Below are positions 22,546-30,107 of a DNA stretch of 30,117 nt, piece by piece (position 1 is the stretch's first letter; every line of letters starts with the position of its first letter). Origin of the DNA: a virus. The notes under the pieces were generated by a model. That model did no database searches, was not told where the DNA came from, and saw only the letters and a list, made by a program, of their open reading frames with translations. The translations under genes and the position numbers were made by a program. Location: positions 1 to 30,117 of the IMG/VR virus record IMGVR_UViG_3300046007_006364; one strand, given 5' to 3'.

Positions 22546-23796
22546 TTAATCCTTTTTGTAAAGATATAAATCTTCAAAGTTACCGTCTCTTGTTTTCTTG
22601 GCTTGCCTAGTGCTTGCGATTGCACTCCACTGTACACGATATTGTTTCACAAGTTTAAGATGTTTCATGACCATATTATGCATGTCTTGGCTTATTGTGG
22701 TCATTTGTTTATCTTTGTTGACATAGTTACTTATGACAAAACCAAATCTTGCTCCGGGCTTCATTACTTTTTTGCACAACATTACTGTTTGTTCCCAGTA
22801 ATTTACTAACCAAGTTTGATAATCAGGATAACTAGTGAAACTTTGATTGTCACTAGGATATATTTCTAAATCAAAATAAGGTGGACTAAACAACACAGCA
22901 TCAACACAATTGGCATAGTTAGTGCTGAAATAATGCTTTTTATCTAATTCTTCACTAGGGCACAAGAATAGGTCTACATTTTTTGTATCAACTTCAAATA
23001 GACTTTGATTTTGATATGTAGTGAATCTTTCATGTAATAATTTACCATTTTCAACTACATCAGGTATTACATCAGTAGCAATAAAGTTTTTGAATTTACT
23101 GTTATAGAATGCAAGTTGATAGCTGTTCCAGCCCATAACAGGTGCAAACAATGTATCACCCGTAAACAATTCATCAAGTATGCCTTTGTATGTTGCAGGA
23201 TTAAAGATGCTGGCACGGTTAGCGCCAATCATAAAGTCAAGCCAAAATTGACTGCTATCTCCGTTGTACTTACAGATATGGTCAAAGAATGCAGGACCTA
23301 CCAAACTATTGCGTAGTTTGAAATCTTCAAACATAACACGCATTAGTCCAAATGTATATTCACTATCAGTTGTCCATAATTTCTTTGTATTATAAAAATT
23401 AACAAAGTTTATGTTTTTGCAAATCTTGCCATACTTGCTATTTGTTCTGCCTGCAAAGGTGTCGTTATGCAATATCTTTGCATTTGGAATATCAAAGTAA
23501 AATTCTACAGGATCGTTTAACTTACCATAACGATTAAACCAACTTAGTAATGTTTGTTTAGCATCAGTTACCAGTATTTTATACAAGTTTTGTTTGTACA
23601 AATTTAACCGTTGTTTGCGGTCATCTTTTTTACTAACACGGTCAACAAATGTATCAAGGTTGCTACGGACTACAAACGCACCACTGCGATCCATTACATC
23701 AAGTACACAGACCTTATCGCAAAATTCATTAAAGGTAACGGAAGGCAAAGTGAATTGCCGTAAGAAATCATTTTCATCAAATACAAGTTTTTTCAT
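22546..23796 (-). CDS. DNA methyltransferase-like protein (SPPY motif)
   Basis: 416 aa. SPPY at 304-307 in VLFSPPYFDLEIY is the catalytic motif IV of amino-methyltransferases (N4-cytosine or N6-adenine; DPPY/SPPY). A motif-I-like region is APVMGWNSYQLAFY (218-231), followed by IATDV with an acidic loop typical of SAM binding. The first 210 residues are unique, and may carry target recognition. The ATG is preceded by a full TATAAATAC and no Shine-Dalgarno. It is 17 bases downstream of a PD-(D/E)xK nuclease candidate, so a restriction-modification pair is likely; the target site is unknown. Confidence 0.82.
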   Translation of the reverse strand: MKKLVFDENDFLRQFTLPSVTFNEFCDKVCVLDVMDRSGAFVVRSNLDTFVDRVSKKDDRKQRLNLYKQNLYKILVTDAKQTLLSWFNRYGKLNDPVEFYFDIPNAKILHNDTFAGRTNSKYGKICKNINFVNFYNTKKLWTTDSEYTFGLMRVMFEDFKLRNSLVGPAFFDHICKYNGDSSQFWLDFMIGANRASIFNPATYKGILDELFTGDTLFAPVMGWNSYQLAFYNSKFKNFIATDVIPDVVENGKLLHERFTTYQNQSLFEVDTKNVDLFLCPSEELDKKHYFSTNYANCVDAVLFSPPYFDLEIYPSDNQSFTSYPDYQTWLVNYWEQTVMLCKKVMKPGARFGFVISNYVNKDKQMTTISQDMHNMVMKHLKLVKQYRVQWSAIASTRQAKKTRDGNFEDLYLYKKD

Positions 23797-23802
23797 GGTA
23801 AC

Positions 23803-23811
23803 GTATTTATA
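23803..23811 (-). promoter_or_regulatory. Late-type promoter motif TATAAATAC abutting a start codon
   Basis: The exact T4 late core TATAAATA, ending six bases before the ATG at 23796. It is the best of the late-type sites in the window. Confidence 0.55.
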
Positions 23812-23813
23812 CC

Positions 23814-24404
23814 TTAGTCTTTAAGTATAACACAACCATCTATCAAAAGTTTATTAGTTAGGGTAAGTTTTTCTAAAATAAAAGTTTCGGGTAATGTAAT
23901 AATGTCACGCTTCATAAGTCGTTTATCTATTTTACACCTATCAAGCCATGCATCTCTTTCAGATAACAAATGATTTAAAACCTTTTCTTTATTTTCTTTA
24001 TCCGATATGTCGTAAATTCTACGGATGGATAAATCTTCCTTATCTCTTGCTACGAAGATATATCTTGGGTAATCTAAATCACCCATAGCATGAAACTGGA
24101 AGCAGGCATCTAAGCCTGCTCCTTTTCTTGGTTTGCCTGTTTTTGTTAATGGACCGTTTACTCTTGTTGCTTTTTGTTCGATAAGGATATCATTACTTTT
24201 TGCATCTTCGCCATTGCGGGCAAAGTTTATATTATAATCATTATCGTATTGGCTTACAATTTCATAGATGAATAAAGAACTAATAGCATCGGTATCAAGT
24301 ATATCAACTGAAGTTTCTTTCGCAATACGGTTTCGTATTGCTACAATCTCTTTACTTGCATCCTTGAGTATTGACAAAGTGCTTTTGTCAAAATACTTTG
24401 CCAT
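23814..24404 (-). CDS. Putative restriction endonuclease (PD-(D/E)xK type)
   Basis: 196 aa. NGEDAKSNDILIEQKATR (64-81) has the D-x(n)-ExK arrangement (D67 or D72, E76, K78) of the PD-(D/E)xK nuclease core, preceded by helices and followed by strands such as YPRYIFVARDK. Its position directly upstream of a DNA methyltransferase and the length suit a type II enzyme, but the catalytic core is seen only by pattern. It starts on the TAATG overlap with the DNA ligase stop. The alternative is an unrelated nuclease or a DNA-end processing protein. Confidence 0.62.
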   Translation of the reverse strand: MAKYFDKSTLSILKDASKEIVAIRNRIAKETSVDILDTDAISSLFIYEIVSQYDNDYNINFARNGEDAKSNDILIEQKATRVNGPLTKTGKPRKGAGLDACFQFHAMGDLDYPRYIFVARDKEDLSIRRIYDISDKENKEKVLNHLLSERDAWLDRCKIDKRLMKRDIITLPETFILEKLTLTNKLLIDGCVILKD

Positions 24405-25741
24405 TACTTATCGTCCCTAAACCTCACAAAGCGAGGAAAACGCAAACTATAACTGCCGTCTTGATTCTGTGTGATTACATCACATAGAATTTCAGCAGTC
24501 CGACCAATGATAGCGTTACTGTTTTCCCAGTAGCTATCACGATCCTCATCGCTATAACCACTGCCAACATTTACTTGGATAAACTTACCATCATCTTCAC
24601 CCTCGCAAACAAGAGCACCAAGACGACCTTCATTGCGACCCGTGCCTTCTTCAAGGCCAACTACAGTCAAGTCAACAGTAATAGTAGGCTTCCATTTCAT
24701 CCAGAATGTATTACGCTTACATTCATATGGTGCACCAACATCCTTAATCATAATGCCTTCGAATCCCGCGTTAACTTGATCCTTAGCATAACGATTGAGT
24801 TGATCCTTACCTGCCGCAGTATCAAGGTCGACCATGATATGCGGTAACAGTTCAACATTGGGCATGTTTATAATAATCGGACGCATATCTTCAAGAATTT
24901 GAATGCGTTTGCTCAATTGAGCATTCCAGTGCCCACGGCGAAAATCTTCTAGAGGAATAATATCAAAGATATTAAACACACTATCAGTAGCCTGTACATT
25001 TTCTTTACGGCGAGCCTGACGCATCAGTTCTTGGAATGTGTTACCAATCACCTCACCGTCAAGCACAAAGCCCATGCTCAAATTACTTGTTGCAGCCTTA
25101 CGGACTAGTTTTACAAAATTATTACGGATTTGATCTTCAATGTGACCAAAGTTCTCAAACAATTTCCCATTGCGGCTAAGTGAAATAACAGTAACATCAC
25201 CGTCATCACTAGGGATGACAGTCATCAATACACGCACACCGTCAAGTTTAGGCTCAAGGCGTTTGATGCCCTTCATTTCAGGGCGCCCTTCGCTATTAGT
25301 TGCAAGTTGACAACCAAAGATCGGAACCTCGTATTCTGTTTTCTTACAGATTTTATTGATAGTTTTATCACTGATGCCAGCCCGCATATCACGGCGAATG
25401 ACTGGTGCACAAAAATTATTCCATTCATCCGAGTCAAACCTATATGCCATTTCTTCAATAGCATCTCGGGCGGCGTTGCCTGTAAGTTGGCGTCTGCTTA
25501 ACTTGAGTAGTAGCTCATTAAAATCAGTCCATGGATTTTCGGCATTGACGATGCCTACAGTATCAGGTACTTGACGCACATTGAATGTAACAAAGGGATT
25601 ATAGCAGGCTTTGAGCAAACCCAAAAATATTTGAGCATTAGTGCTACCTAGGACACTTGCCTCAAGCGCCTGTCGGATAACATCTTCCTTGTGTAGGCGA
25701 CTGTCGCTCTCGTTTAGTTTATGAATCCAACTTGCGCTCAT
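24404..25741 (-). CDS. ATP-dependent DNA ligase
   Basis: 445 aa from the ATG at 25741 (GAGG five bases upstream); the longer frame to 25768 has no RBS. Motif I K165-L-D167-G-V-R170 includes the nucleotidyl lysine; later SLSRNGKLFENF (motif III), LDGEVIG (motif IV), EGIMIKD (motif V) and WMKWKP (Va/VI) are in order. It seals nicks in phage DNA during replication and repair. It appears nearer to the T7-type length than T4 gp30 (487 aa). The C-terminal OB-fold segment EDDGKFIQVNVGSGYSD is present. The gene is first in a cluster with the nuclease and methylase. Confidence 0.93.
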   Translation of the reverse strand: MSASWIHKLNESDSRLHKEDVIRQALEASVLGSTNAQIFLGLLKACYNPFVTFNVRQVPDTVGIVNAENPWTDFNELLLKLSRRQLTGNAARDAIEEMAYRFDSDEWNNFCAPVIRRDMRAGISDKTINKICKKTEYEVPIFGCQLATNSEGRPEMKGIKRLEPKLDGVRVLMTVIPSDDGDVTVISLSRNGKLFENFGHIEDQIRNNFVKLVRKAATSNLSMGFVLDGEVIGNTFQELMRQARRKENVQATDSVFNIFDIIPLEDFRRGHWNAQLSKRIQILEDMRPIIINMPNVELLPHIMVDLDTAAGKDQLNRYAKDQVNAGFEGIMIKDVGAPYECKRNTFWMKWKPTITVDLTVVGLEEGTGRNEGRLGALVCEGEDDGKFIQVNVGSGYSDEDRDSYWENSNAIIGRTAEILCDVITQNQDGSYSLRFPRFVRFRDDK

Positions 25742-25748
25742 ATATTCC

Positions 25749-26255
25749 TCATTTAAAGGGCCATGCACTATTTGGGTCTAGTTTGGGCCGGGGTTGTAGT
25801 TCAATATTTTCTTCAATAGTTACATTATACTGGTCTTCGTCAATAATGTCAACCTTGAACGGACCCAAAATTTCTATGTAATCTTCTTCCACTAACCAAT
25901 CGCTATAGTCGTACAGCCAAGCCGCACCACATCGCCCATCGGAATCTTCTGGATCACCGTTGCACCAATGTTCTTCAATTTCGGCTTTTTCCTCGTCAGT
26001 AAAACTATCGTCAAATTCAAAATCGATACTTATGCCATCATCAAGTTCTGCACCCCAACCCAAATTACTATTACAGATTACCCACTTATCTTCGGCATAA
26101 ATGGGTTCGTCAAGTTCACGAAAGCCTTGCCCCCAACGATAAAGTTCACGCACAACAAATCCTCGTGCGTTATTATTTTCGTCAATCTTGTAAACATCAT
26201 AAACGGCGGTGATGGACTTCTTGTCTACTGGTGTAATACGGTAAAGTTTTGTCAT
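25749..26255 (-). CDS. Acidic conserved phage protein, unknown
   Basis: 168 aa. The blocks ARGFVVRELYRWGQGFREL, GWGAELDDGISIDFEFDDSFTDEEK and GAAWLYDYSDWLVEEDYIEILGPF match a hypothetical family I recognise in T4-like phages. Negative charge and many aromatic residues may mimic nucleic acid. It overlaps the upstream gene by four bases (ATGA). No catalytic motif is visible. Confidence 0.75.
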   Translation of the reverse strand: MTKLYRITPVDKKSITAVYDVYKIDENNNARGFVVRELYRWGQGFRELDEPIYAEDKWVICNSNLGWGAELDDGISIDFEFDDSFTDEEKAEIEEHWCNGDPEDSDGRCGAAWLYDYSDWLVEEDYIEILGPFKVDIIDEDQYNVTIEENIELQPRPKLDPNSAWPFK

Positions 26256-26776
26256 TTACACAATTCCTTAAAATTTTTAACCTCAAAAGACCACATTTCC
26301 TGTGCTGTAGTGCTACGCAATTTAAAGTTGGGCTTCCCACCATCTCTGCTAAAAAGAATTCTAAGCCCAAGTTCACGACGTTTCTGTTCCTGACCTAGAT
26401 AAAACTCAGGAGGAATTCTAAAGTAAAAAACTTTCTCAACAAGTGGATCAACAACAACTACACGGAGTACACCTTTTTTGTTTTTACTACTGAATCCTGC
26501 GCCACGGATTGGAGATTTTTTTGTACCTTGATTGACAACTGTCACCTTTTTAGCATCGCTACCGTCAGTAAAATCCATGCCTGTTTGATCAGTTCGTTCA
26601 AGTTTACCTACACGGGAAATTGCATTTTCAACCATTGATTCCATTGCTAGATCACCTTGCTTAACTGCTTTAATCAAAGCAGGCAAATGTTCTTTTTTGT
26701 AGCCAGCAAACTTATAAATTTTTTCGAGCAAAATTTTGTCTGCAACGAATTGCTCTTGTGAATATTTGCTAGCCAT
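26252..26776 (-). CDS. Hypothetical protein with DFTDGSDAK motif
   Basis: 174 aa from the ATG at 26776, which is embedded in the stop of the 54-aa gene (TAATGG); the longer frame to 26845 overlaps it and is rejected. DFTDGSDAKKVTVVN (about 77-91) and the FYFRIPPEFY strand pair resemble a family I know from phages and bacteria, perhaps a nuclease-like core; evidence for catalysis is weak. C-terminal basic. Function unknown. Confidence 0.7.
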   Translation of the reverse strand: MASKYSQEQFVADKILLEKIYKFAGYKKEHLPALIKAVKQGDLAMESMVENAISRVGKLERTDQTGMDFTDGSDAKKVTVVNQGTKKSPIRGAGFSSKNKKGVLRVVVVDPLVEKVFYFRIPPEFYLGQEQKRRELGLRILFSRDGGKPNFKLRSTTAQEMWSFEVKNFKELCK

Positions 26777-26940
26777 TATAGATGCTTTCCAAAAATACAA
26801 TAAATTGCAAACCACTTCCAAGTAGTAGGTTCTTTTTCGCGCCAATCAACTTGCGCAGGATTTTGCCGCCATGACATACCATCAGGACCCCATTGCCAAT
26901 GATATGTTCCAAAACGAATGTTGAACCAAAGATTACTCAT
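26776..26940 (-). CDS. Short Trp-rich hypothetical protein (54 aa)
   Basis: Begins MSNLWFNIRFGTYHWQWG and has seven tryptophans in 54 residues, which is unusual. The ATG at 26940 lies inside the end of the gene at 26933-27202, and the stop is in the start of the next gene (TAATG), so it fits the coupled chain. It fills a gap that would otherwise be empty. No family recognised. Confidence 0.7.
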   Translation of the reverse strand: MSNLWFNIRFGTYHWQWGPDGMSWRQNPAQVDWREKEPTTWKWFAIYCIFGKHL

Positions 26941-27202
26941 CGCTTACCCAACCTTTACTTGCAAACTGAACCATGTAACGGGGATCCATTCCCCCGTCGC
27001 TAACAATGTCAGTATAGCATGGATTGGATTTTTGTTGCAAGTATTTTATTGCTTCTTCCCAACCTTCTTGGAAAGTTTGCCAGTGGTCTTCTAAACTATC
27101 ACTTACATATTCGCCGTTGGACTTACGCCTTAGGCTGTGACCAGATGTTACACCAAAATTAGGGTAGCATACTTCTTCAAATGCCTTGCGAATTGGATCC
27201 AT
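26933..27202 (-). CDS. Small hypothetical protein
   Basis: 89 aa; DHWQTFQEGWEEAIKYLQQ is a pattern often found in small phage proteins. Overlaps the upstream gene by 26 bases and the downstream one by eight. No function known. Confidence 0.72.
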   Translation of the reverse strand: MDPIRKAFEEVCYPNFGVTSGHSLRRKSNGEYVSDSLEDHWQTFQEGWEEAIKYLQQKSNPCYTDIVSDGGMDPRYMVQFASKGWVSDE

Positions 27203-27527
27203 TATCTTCTTCCTTAAGTTTCTTTTTCAATCTACGAATCTCAGCCTTCAAATTACGATTCTCATAGTCTGCCCAGCCTGCTCGTTCCTGCATCTCTTTC
27301 ATTTGCTTTGCAAAGTCACGGTCGCTAGGTGTAAGGTCTTCTTCAGTTTGAAAAATAAACTTACCGTGATCCCAATCAAATCCCATTTGAGCATTCTTGA
27401 TTTTTACAACAGGTGTACCACCCACAGTACTGTATGGTAGTTTGATTCGAACGACCACTTCGGGATCGTCATAATCTCCATCACGGTGGTACAAATCCAC
27501 CAATCGTTTGAGTTCGCTGAATTTCAT
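27177..27527 (-). CDS. Hypothetical phage protein with C-terminal coiled coil
   Basis: 116 aa. SELKRLVDLYHRDGDYDDPEVVVRI resembles a phage family with unknown function; residues about 75-108 form a charged coiled coil (MKEMQERAGWADYENRNL). The start overlaps the stop of a small membrane-protein gene as ATGA. Presumably a member of a complex. Confidence 0.75.
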   Translation of the reverse strand: MKFSELKRLVDLYHRDGDYDDPEVVVRIKLPYSTVGGTPVVKIKNAQMGFDWDHGKFIFQTEEDLTPSDRDFAKQMKEMQERAGWADYENRNLKAEIRRLKKKLKEEDNGSNSQGI

Positions 27528-27697
27528 TTAAACTCGTATGCGTCAAACACTAGGAACAGTCCAATGACAGTCCAAACAACAGCCATGCCTGTTTGACCCT
27601 GAAAATAATAATTAACTGCGGCAAGCAAGTTTAGGCCACCAATCGTATAACCAATCTGTTTACGATTACGATTCATCCACTCAAGAAATTTAGTCAT
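27524..27697 (-). CDS. Small membrane protein (57 aa)
   Basis: Starts MTKFLEWMNRNRKQIGYTIGG. Two hydrophobic helices (about 15-32 and 38-52) flank a short FQGQTG loop; no cysteines. RBS AAAGGA precedes the ATG at 27697, and the TGA overlaps the next start as ATGA. Below the 60-codon limit. Could be a holin-like or accessory peptide. Confidence 0.75.
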   Translation of the reverse strand: MTKFLEWMNRNRKQIGYTIGGLNLLAAVNYYFQGQTGMAVVWTVIGLFLVFDAYEFK

Positions 27698-27707
27698 AAT
27701 ATATCCT

Positions 27708-28073
27708 TTACCAACTAGAATTATAAAACACTTTGCGTCCTAGAAACAATTCTGCCTTTGCGTTAACGCAAAATTCTAGATCATGCTCATAGTAACAAGC
27801 ATCGCTAGGTTCACCGAAAAAGAATCCTCTAGTGCCTAGTTTGGGCACTTCACCTGACTTGATATCCTTTTCAAGTTTATCAATATCGTCCCATGTCAGT
27901 TCTACTTCGACACCATTAAATGTGTCACACTCTCCGCCCTTTTCAAAAAAGAGTTTTTCCATCCAACCTTGTAAGTTAGGATGCTTTCGCCAGTAAGCAA
28001 GGTCCTGCTTGCTAGCATCATTCCATTCTGAATTAGCCTTACTGGCAATATATGCATACTGATCAAGTCCCAT
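27708..28073 (-). CDS. Conserved phage protein (MGLDQYAY family)
   Basis: 121 aa. MGLDQYAY...DLAYWRKHPNLQGWMEKL is a pattern found in many T4-like phages and some bacteria; function unknown. RBS AAGGA. Strand-loop rich middle with GFFFGEPSDACYYEHDL. It ends ten bases before the small membrane-protein gene. Confidence 0.82.
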   Translation of the reverse strand: MGLDQYAYIASKANSEWNDASKQDLAYWRKHPNLQGWMEKLFFEKGGECDTFNGVEVELTWDDIDKLEKDIKSGEVPKLGTRGFFFGEPSDACYYEHDLEFCVNAKAELFLGRKVFYNSSW

Positions 28074-28075
28074 GA

Positions 28076-28696
28076 TTATCCTTTTGAGCCATTAACATAT
28101 AAATTACCCGAATAAACTAATCTTAGTTTATCGTCTGTTGATTTTGGTACAGAGTGTATGAGATGTGAATTAAAAATTAACAAAGTATTTTTTTCTATCG
28201 GTATTACCAAATCATTTCCATCTAAATTACTAAAAATTATCGGTGATGATTTTTTTGAACATAACGTATAAAAAGCAAATGATAGAGGATAAATTAAAAA
28301 CTGTTTAGAACCATTATAAAAAGGTAATAAGTGATAATGATTGTGAGGTAAAACTTCTGTGTCCCTATCATAAAATACTAGCCATGAATCTGTAATTTTA
28401 TAATTTTGATTAAAGACCAATTTACTTTTATTTTCAATAATTGTATTAATTTCTTGAACACAATCTACCATACCGGTTGATTGAAAAGTTTTAGTTTGAT
28501 AGCCATCAACTACAACTTCAGGTTTATGGTTTTTATCTTTGCTTTCCTTTAAAGGCAGAAGTTTTTCTGTAAAAGCATTTACATCAAATTCGCCACTTAA
28601 ATCAAATGAGTAAATAGGAAAAATAACTTTTTGATTAACCAAATATTTAGGCTTAGTTTCTACTGCATTTTTTAGCTTTTGAAATTTATCTTTCAT
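28076..28696 (-). CDS. 2OG-Fe(II) oxygenase-like protein
   Basis: 206 aa. The pattern WLVFYDRDTEVLPHNHYH (105-122; His118, His120, His122), LLIFNSHLIHSV (distal His181) and the later KLRLVYSGNLYV (R192) fits the ligands of a double-stranded beta-helix oxygenase: HxH and the last His plus a 2-oxoglutarate arginine. The aspartate/glutamate between the histidines is not obvious, so it may be inactive or bind another ligand. The other such gene is at 11937-12578. Start overlaps the 28686-28898 gene by 11 bases. Confidence 0.65.
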   Translation of the reverse strand: MKDKFQKLKNAVETKPKYLVNQKVIFPIYSFDLSGEFDVNAFTEKLLPLKESKDKNHKPEVVVDGYQTKTFQSTGMVDCVQEINTIIENKSKLVFNQNYKITDSWLVFYDRDTEVLPHNHYHLLPFYNGSKQFLIYPLSFAFYTLCSKKSSPIIFSNLDGNDLVIPIEKNTLLIFNSHLIHSVPKSTDDKLRLVYSGNLYVNGSKG

Positions 28697-28898
28697 TTTT
28701 AAAAATAATTTTTAAGACGTCACTAGCAATATCAGTGTCCATATGTGTATCAAAGTGAGCAGCCATCATCATATGGAATACAACATGAGCATCCTTACCA
28801 TAAATGCTGATGATCTTTTTGACCTCAACAGTATCCTTTGCTTCCCAAAGAAGGTCAGCAATATGATGTTGAAGTGCGTTTTGAAGTTGTAGTTCCAT
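28686..28898 (-). CDS. Small helical hypothetical protein
   Basis: 70 aa; His/Met-rich helices (HVVFHMMMAAHFDTHMDTD). RBS GGAAG. Overlaps both neighbours by a few bases. No family known. Confidence 0.68.
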   Translation of the reverse strand: MELQLQNALQHHIADLLWEAKDTVEVKKIISIYGKDAHVVFHMMMAAHFDTHMDTDIASDVLKIIFKNER

Positions 28899-29098
28899 TA
28901 TACTTCCAATCTTTCAAATATGATATGTTTACCATTGACTGTATTATAATGTAACTCAGCCTGCACTTGCAACCTCTGAGGTGTATCCATCAATACATAA
29001 TGGACAATTACATCCCCATTTACACCATACTTTTCTTTAATGGCATGAGCAATAGCTAGATGCTGGCTGCGATTTGGTTGATAACCTTGTGCATACAT
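28898..29098 (-). CDS. Small hypothetical protein
   Basis: 66 aa; AIAHAIKEKYGVNGDVIVHYVLMDTPQRLQVQ, probably alpha/beta. Start and stop overlap the neighbours by one base (TGATG type). No function recognised. Confidence 0.7.
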   Translation of the reverse strand: MYAQGYQPNRSQHLAIAHAIKEKYGVNGDVIVHYVLMDTPQRLQVQAELHYNTVNGKHIIFERLEV

Positions 29099-29733
29099 CA
29101 GATAACCTTTACACGGTTAAGCTGGGTGATGTTCTCACCATGCCGCTTAACAGTGCCTTCGGCAATAATCAACTTGCCTGCATCAATTCCATTCTTGTGA
29201 CTAAAGAACACAGCCTGATCGTCGGTAGTCAAACCGCTTACAAAGTAAACACCATATTGTTGACTGTAGTTACTACGCACAACCTCGACATTAACCTTGA
29301 CCTTCTCACCTATGCGTCCGATCAGACCACCACTAGCAGTTTCAAGTTTACGATTGATTGTATCACGCTTAACAGCGCGGTCATAGCATGAAGGGAGACT
29401 TGCGATTACCGCAACATCGTAGGTGCTTTCGATAACATCACGATTGGCAATCACCATTGCGGTGTTGTCAAAATCGTTTAGCTTCTTGCCTTGCAGGATC
29501 TTGAAAGTCAGACCCTTGTAGTAAGTTCGGACCAACTCGCCTTGCTCACGATCTGCCTCGGTGATGAGGTCAGTGTTGGCGATGAAGTTATCCATGATCT
29601 GCCGATTAGTCTCGGTGTTCTTACCTTCCTCAATAGTCTTGAGGTAAGCACCATTGATACGCTGAGCCGCACATGCCGCGGCCCATACATCGGTTGCTTG
29701 AAGATTGATTACGGGGCGTTGATAGCGAGCCAT
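29098..29733 (-). CDS. Conserved phage protein, unknown (early)
   Basis: 211 aa. A helical N-terminus (WAAACAAQRINGAYLK) is followed by strand-rich segments: VKVNVEVVRSNYSQQYGVYFVSGLTTDDQAVFF looks like an OB-like or beta-barrel domain. A strong RBS (CGGAG) and TTGACA-17-TATAAT promoter precede the ATG, so it is made early. I recall relatives in other T4-like phages but no function. Single-stranded DNA binding could be tested because of the OB-like pattern. Confidence 0.75.
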   Translation of the reverse strand: MARYQRPVINLQATDVWAAACAAQRINGAYLKTIEEGKNTETNRQIMDNFIANTDLITEADREQGELVRTYYKGLTFKILQGKKLNDFDNTAMVIANRDVIESTYDVAVIASLPSCYDRAVKRDTINRKLETASGGLIGRIGEKVKVNVEVVRSNYSQQYGVYFVSGLTTDDQAVFFSHKNGIDAGKLIIAEGTVKRHGENITQLNRVKVI

Positions 29734-29764
29734 TGATATCTCCGTTGTTTCAGACTATGCTAGT

Positions 29765-29793
29765 ATTATATGACAATTTGGATTTATTGTCAA
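29765..29793 (-). promoter_or_regulatory. Consensus sigma70 early promoter (TTGACA-17-TATAAT)
   Basis: Perfect hexamers and 17-bp spacer. The TGA inside TTGACA is also the stop codon of the upstream gene (29790-30056). Drives the 29098-29733 gene. Confidence 0.92.
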
Positions 29794-30056
29794 CCTTGAG
29801 AATTTTTAACAAGCATAACATTTCGGCGCTTACCTCGCTTGGTTGTAGACCAAACAAGAGTATAACCGTTGCGCTTACCCCATGCTTCCATGTCATCGGA
29901 CATCCAATAACCCGGAACAGTCGGACGATTAGAACCTGCTGAGTTCCAAACAGAGCAAAGTTTTACTCGGGGAATTACAGGAGGGTTGCATTCTACCTTA
30001 ACAATAAAATTAAGGCCTGTTTCTACTACATCACGATATTCAATACGATTTACCAT
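29790..30056 (-). CDS. Small basic hypothetical protein
   Basis: 88 aa with net positive charge (STTKRGKRRNVMLVKN). ECNPPVIPRVKLCSVWN contains two Cys. RBS AAGGAG is eight bases before the ATG at 30056. Its stop codon is the TGA inside the next promoter. No family known. Confidence 0.7.
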   Translation of the reverse strand: MVNRIEYRDVVETGLNFIVKVECNPPVIPRVKLCSVWNSAGSNRPTVPGYWMSDDMEAWGKRNGYTLVWSTTKRGKRRNVMLVKNSQG

Positions 30057-30090
30057 TTTAAATCTCCTTGTTGACCTCTACATTAATGTC

Positions 30091-30107
30091 ATAACTAACT
30101 TAGTTAT
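30091..30107. repeat. 17-bp palindrome at the right edge (ATAACTAA-C-TTAGTTAT)
   Basis: Perfect 8-bp inverted repeat with one central base, in the 61-base region ahead of the 29790-30056 gene. It contains a TATAAC-like -10 on the minus strand, so it could be an operator of a promoter that is partly outside the window. Confidence 0.5.

Noticed and set aside
25968-26393. Plus-strand frame of 141 codons
   Set aside because: Antisense to two minus-strand genes that fit the coupled chain.
26777-26845. N-terminal extension of the 26252 gene
   Set aside because: It overlaps the 54-aa gene, which is itself coupled by TAATG to the ATG at 26776.
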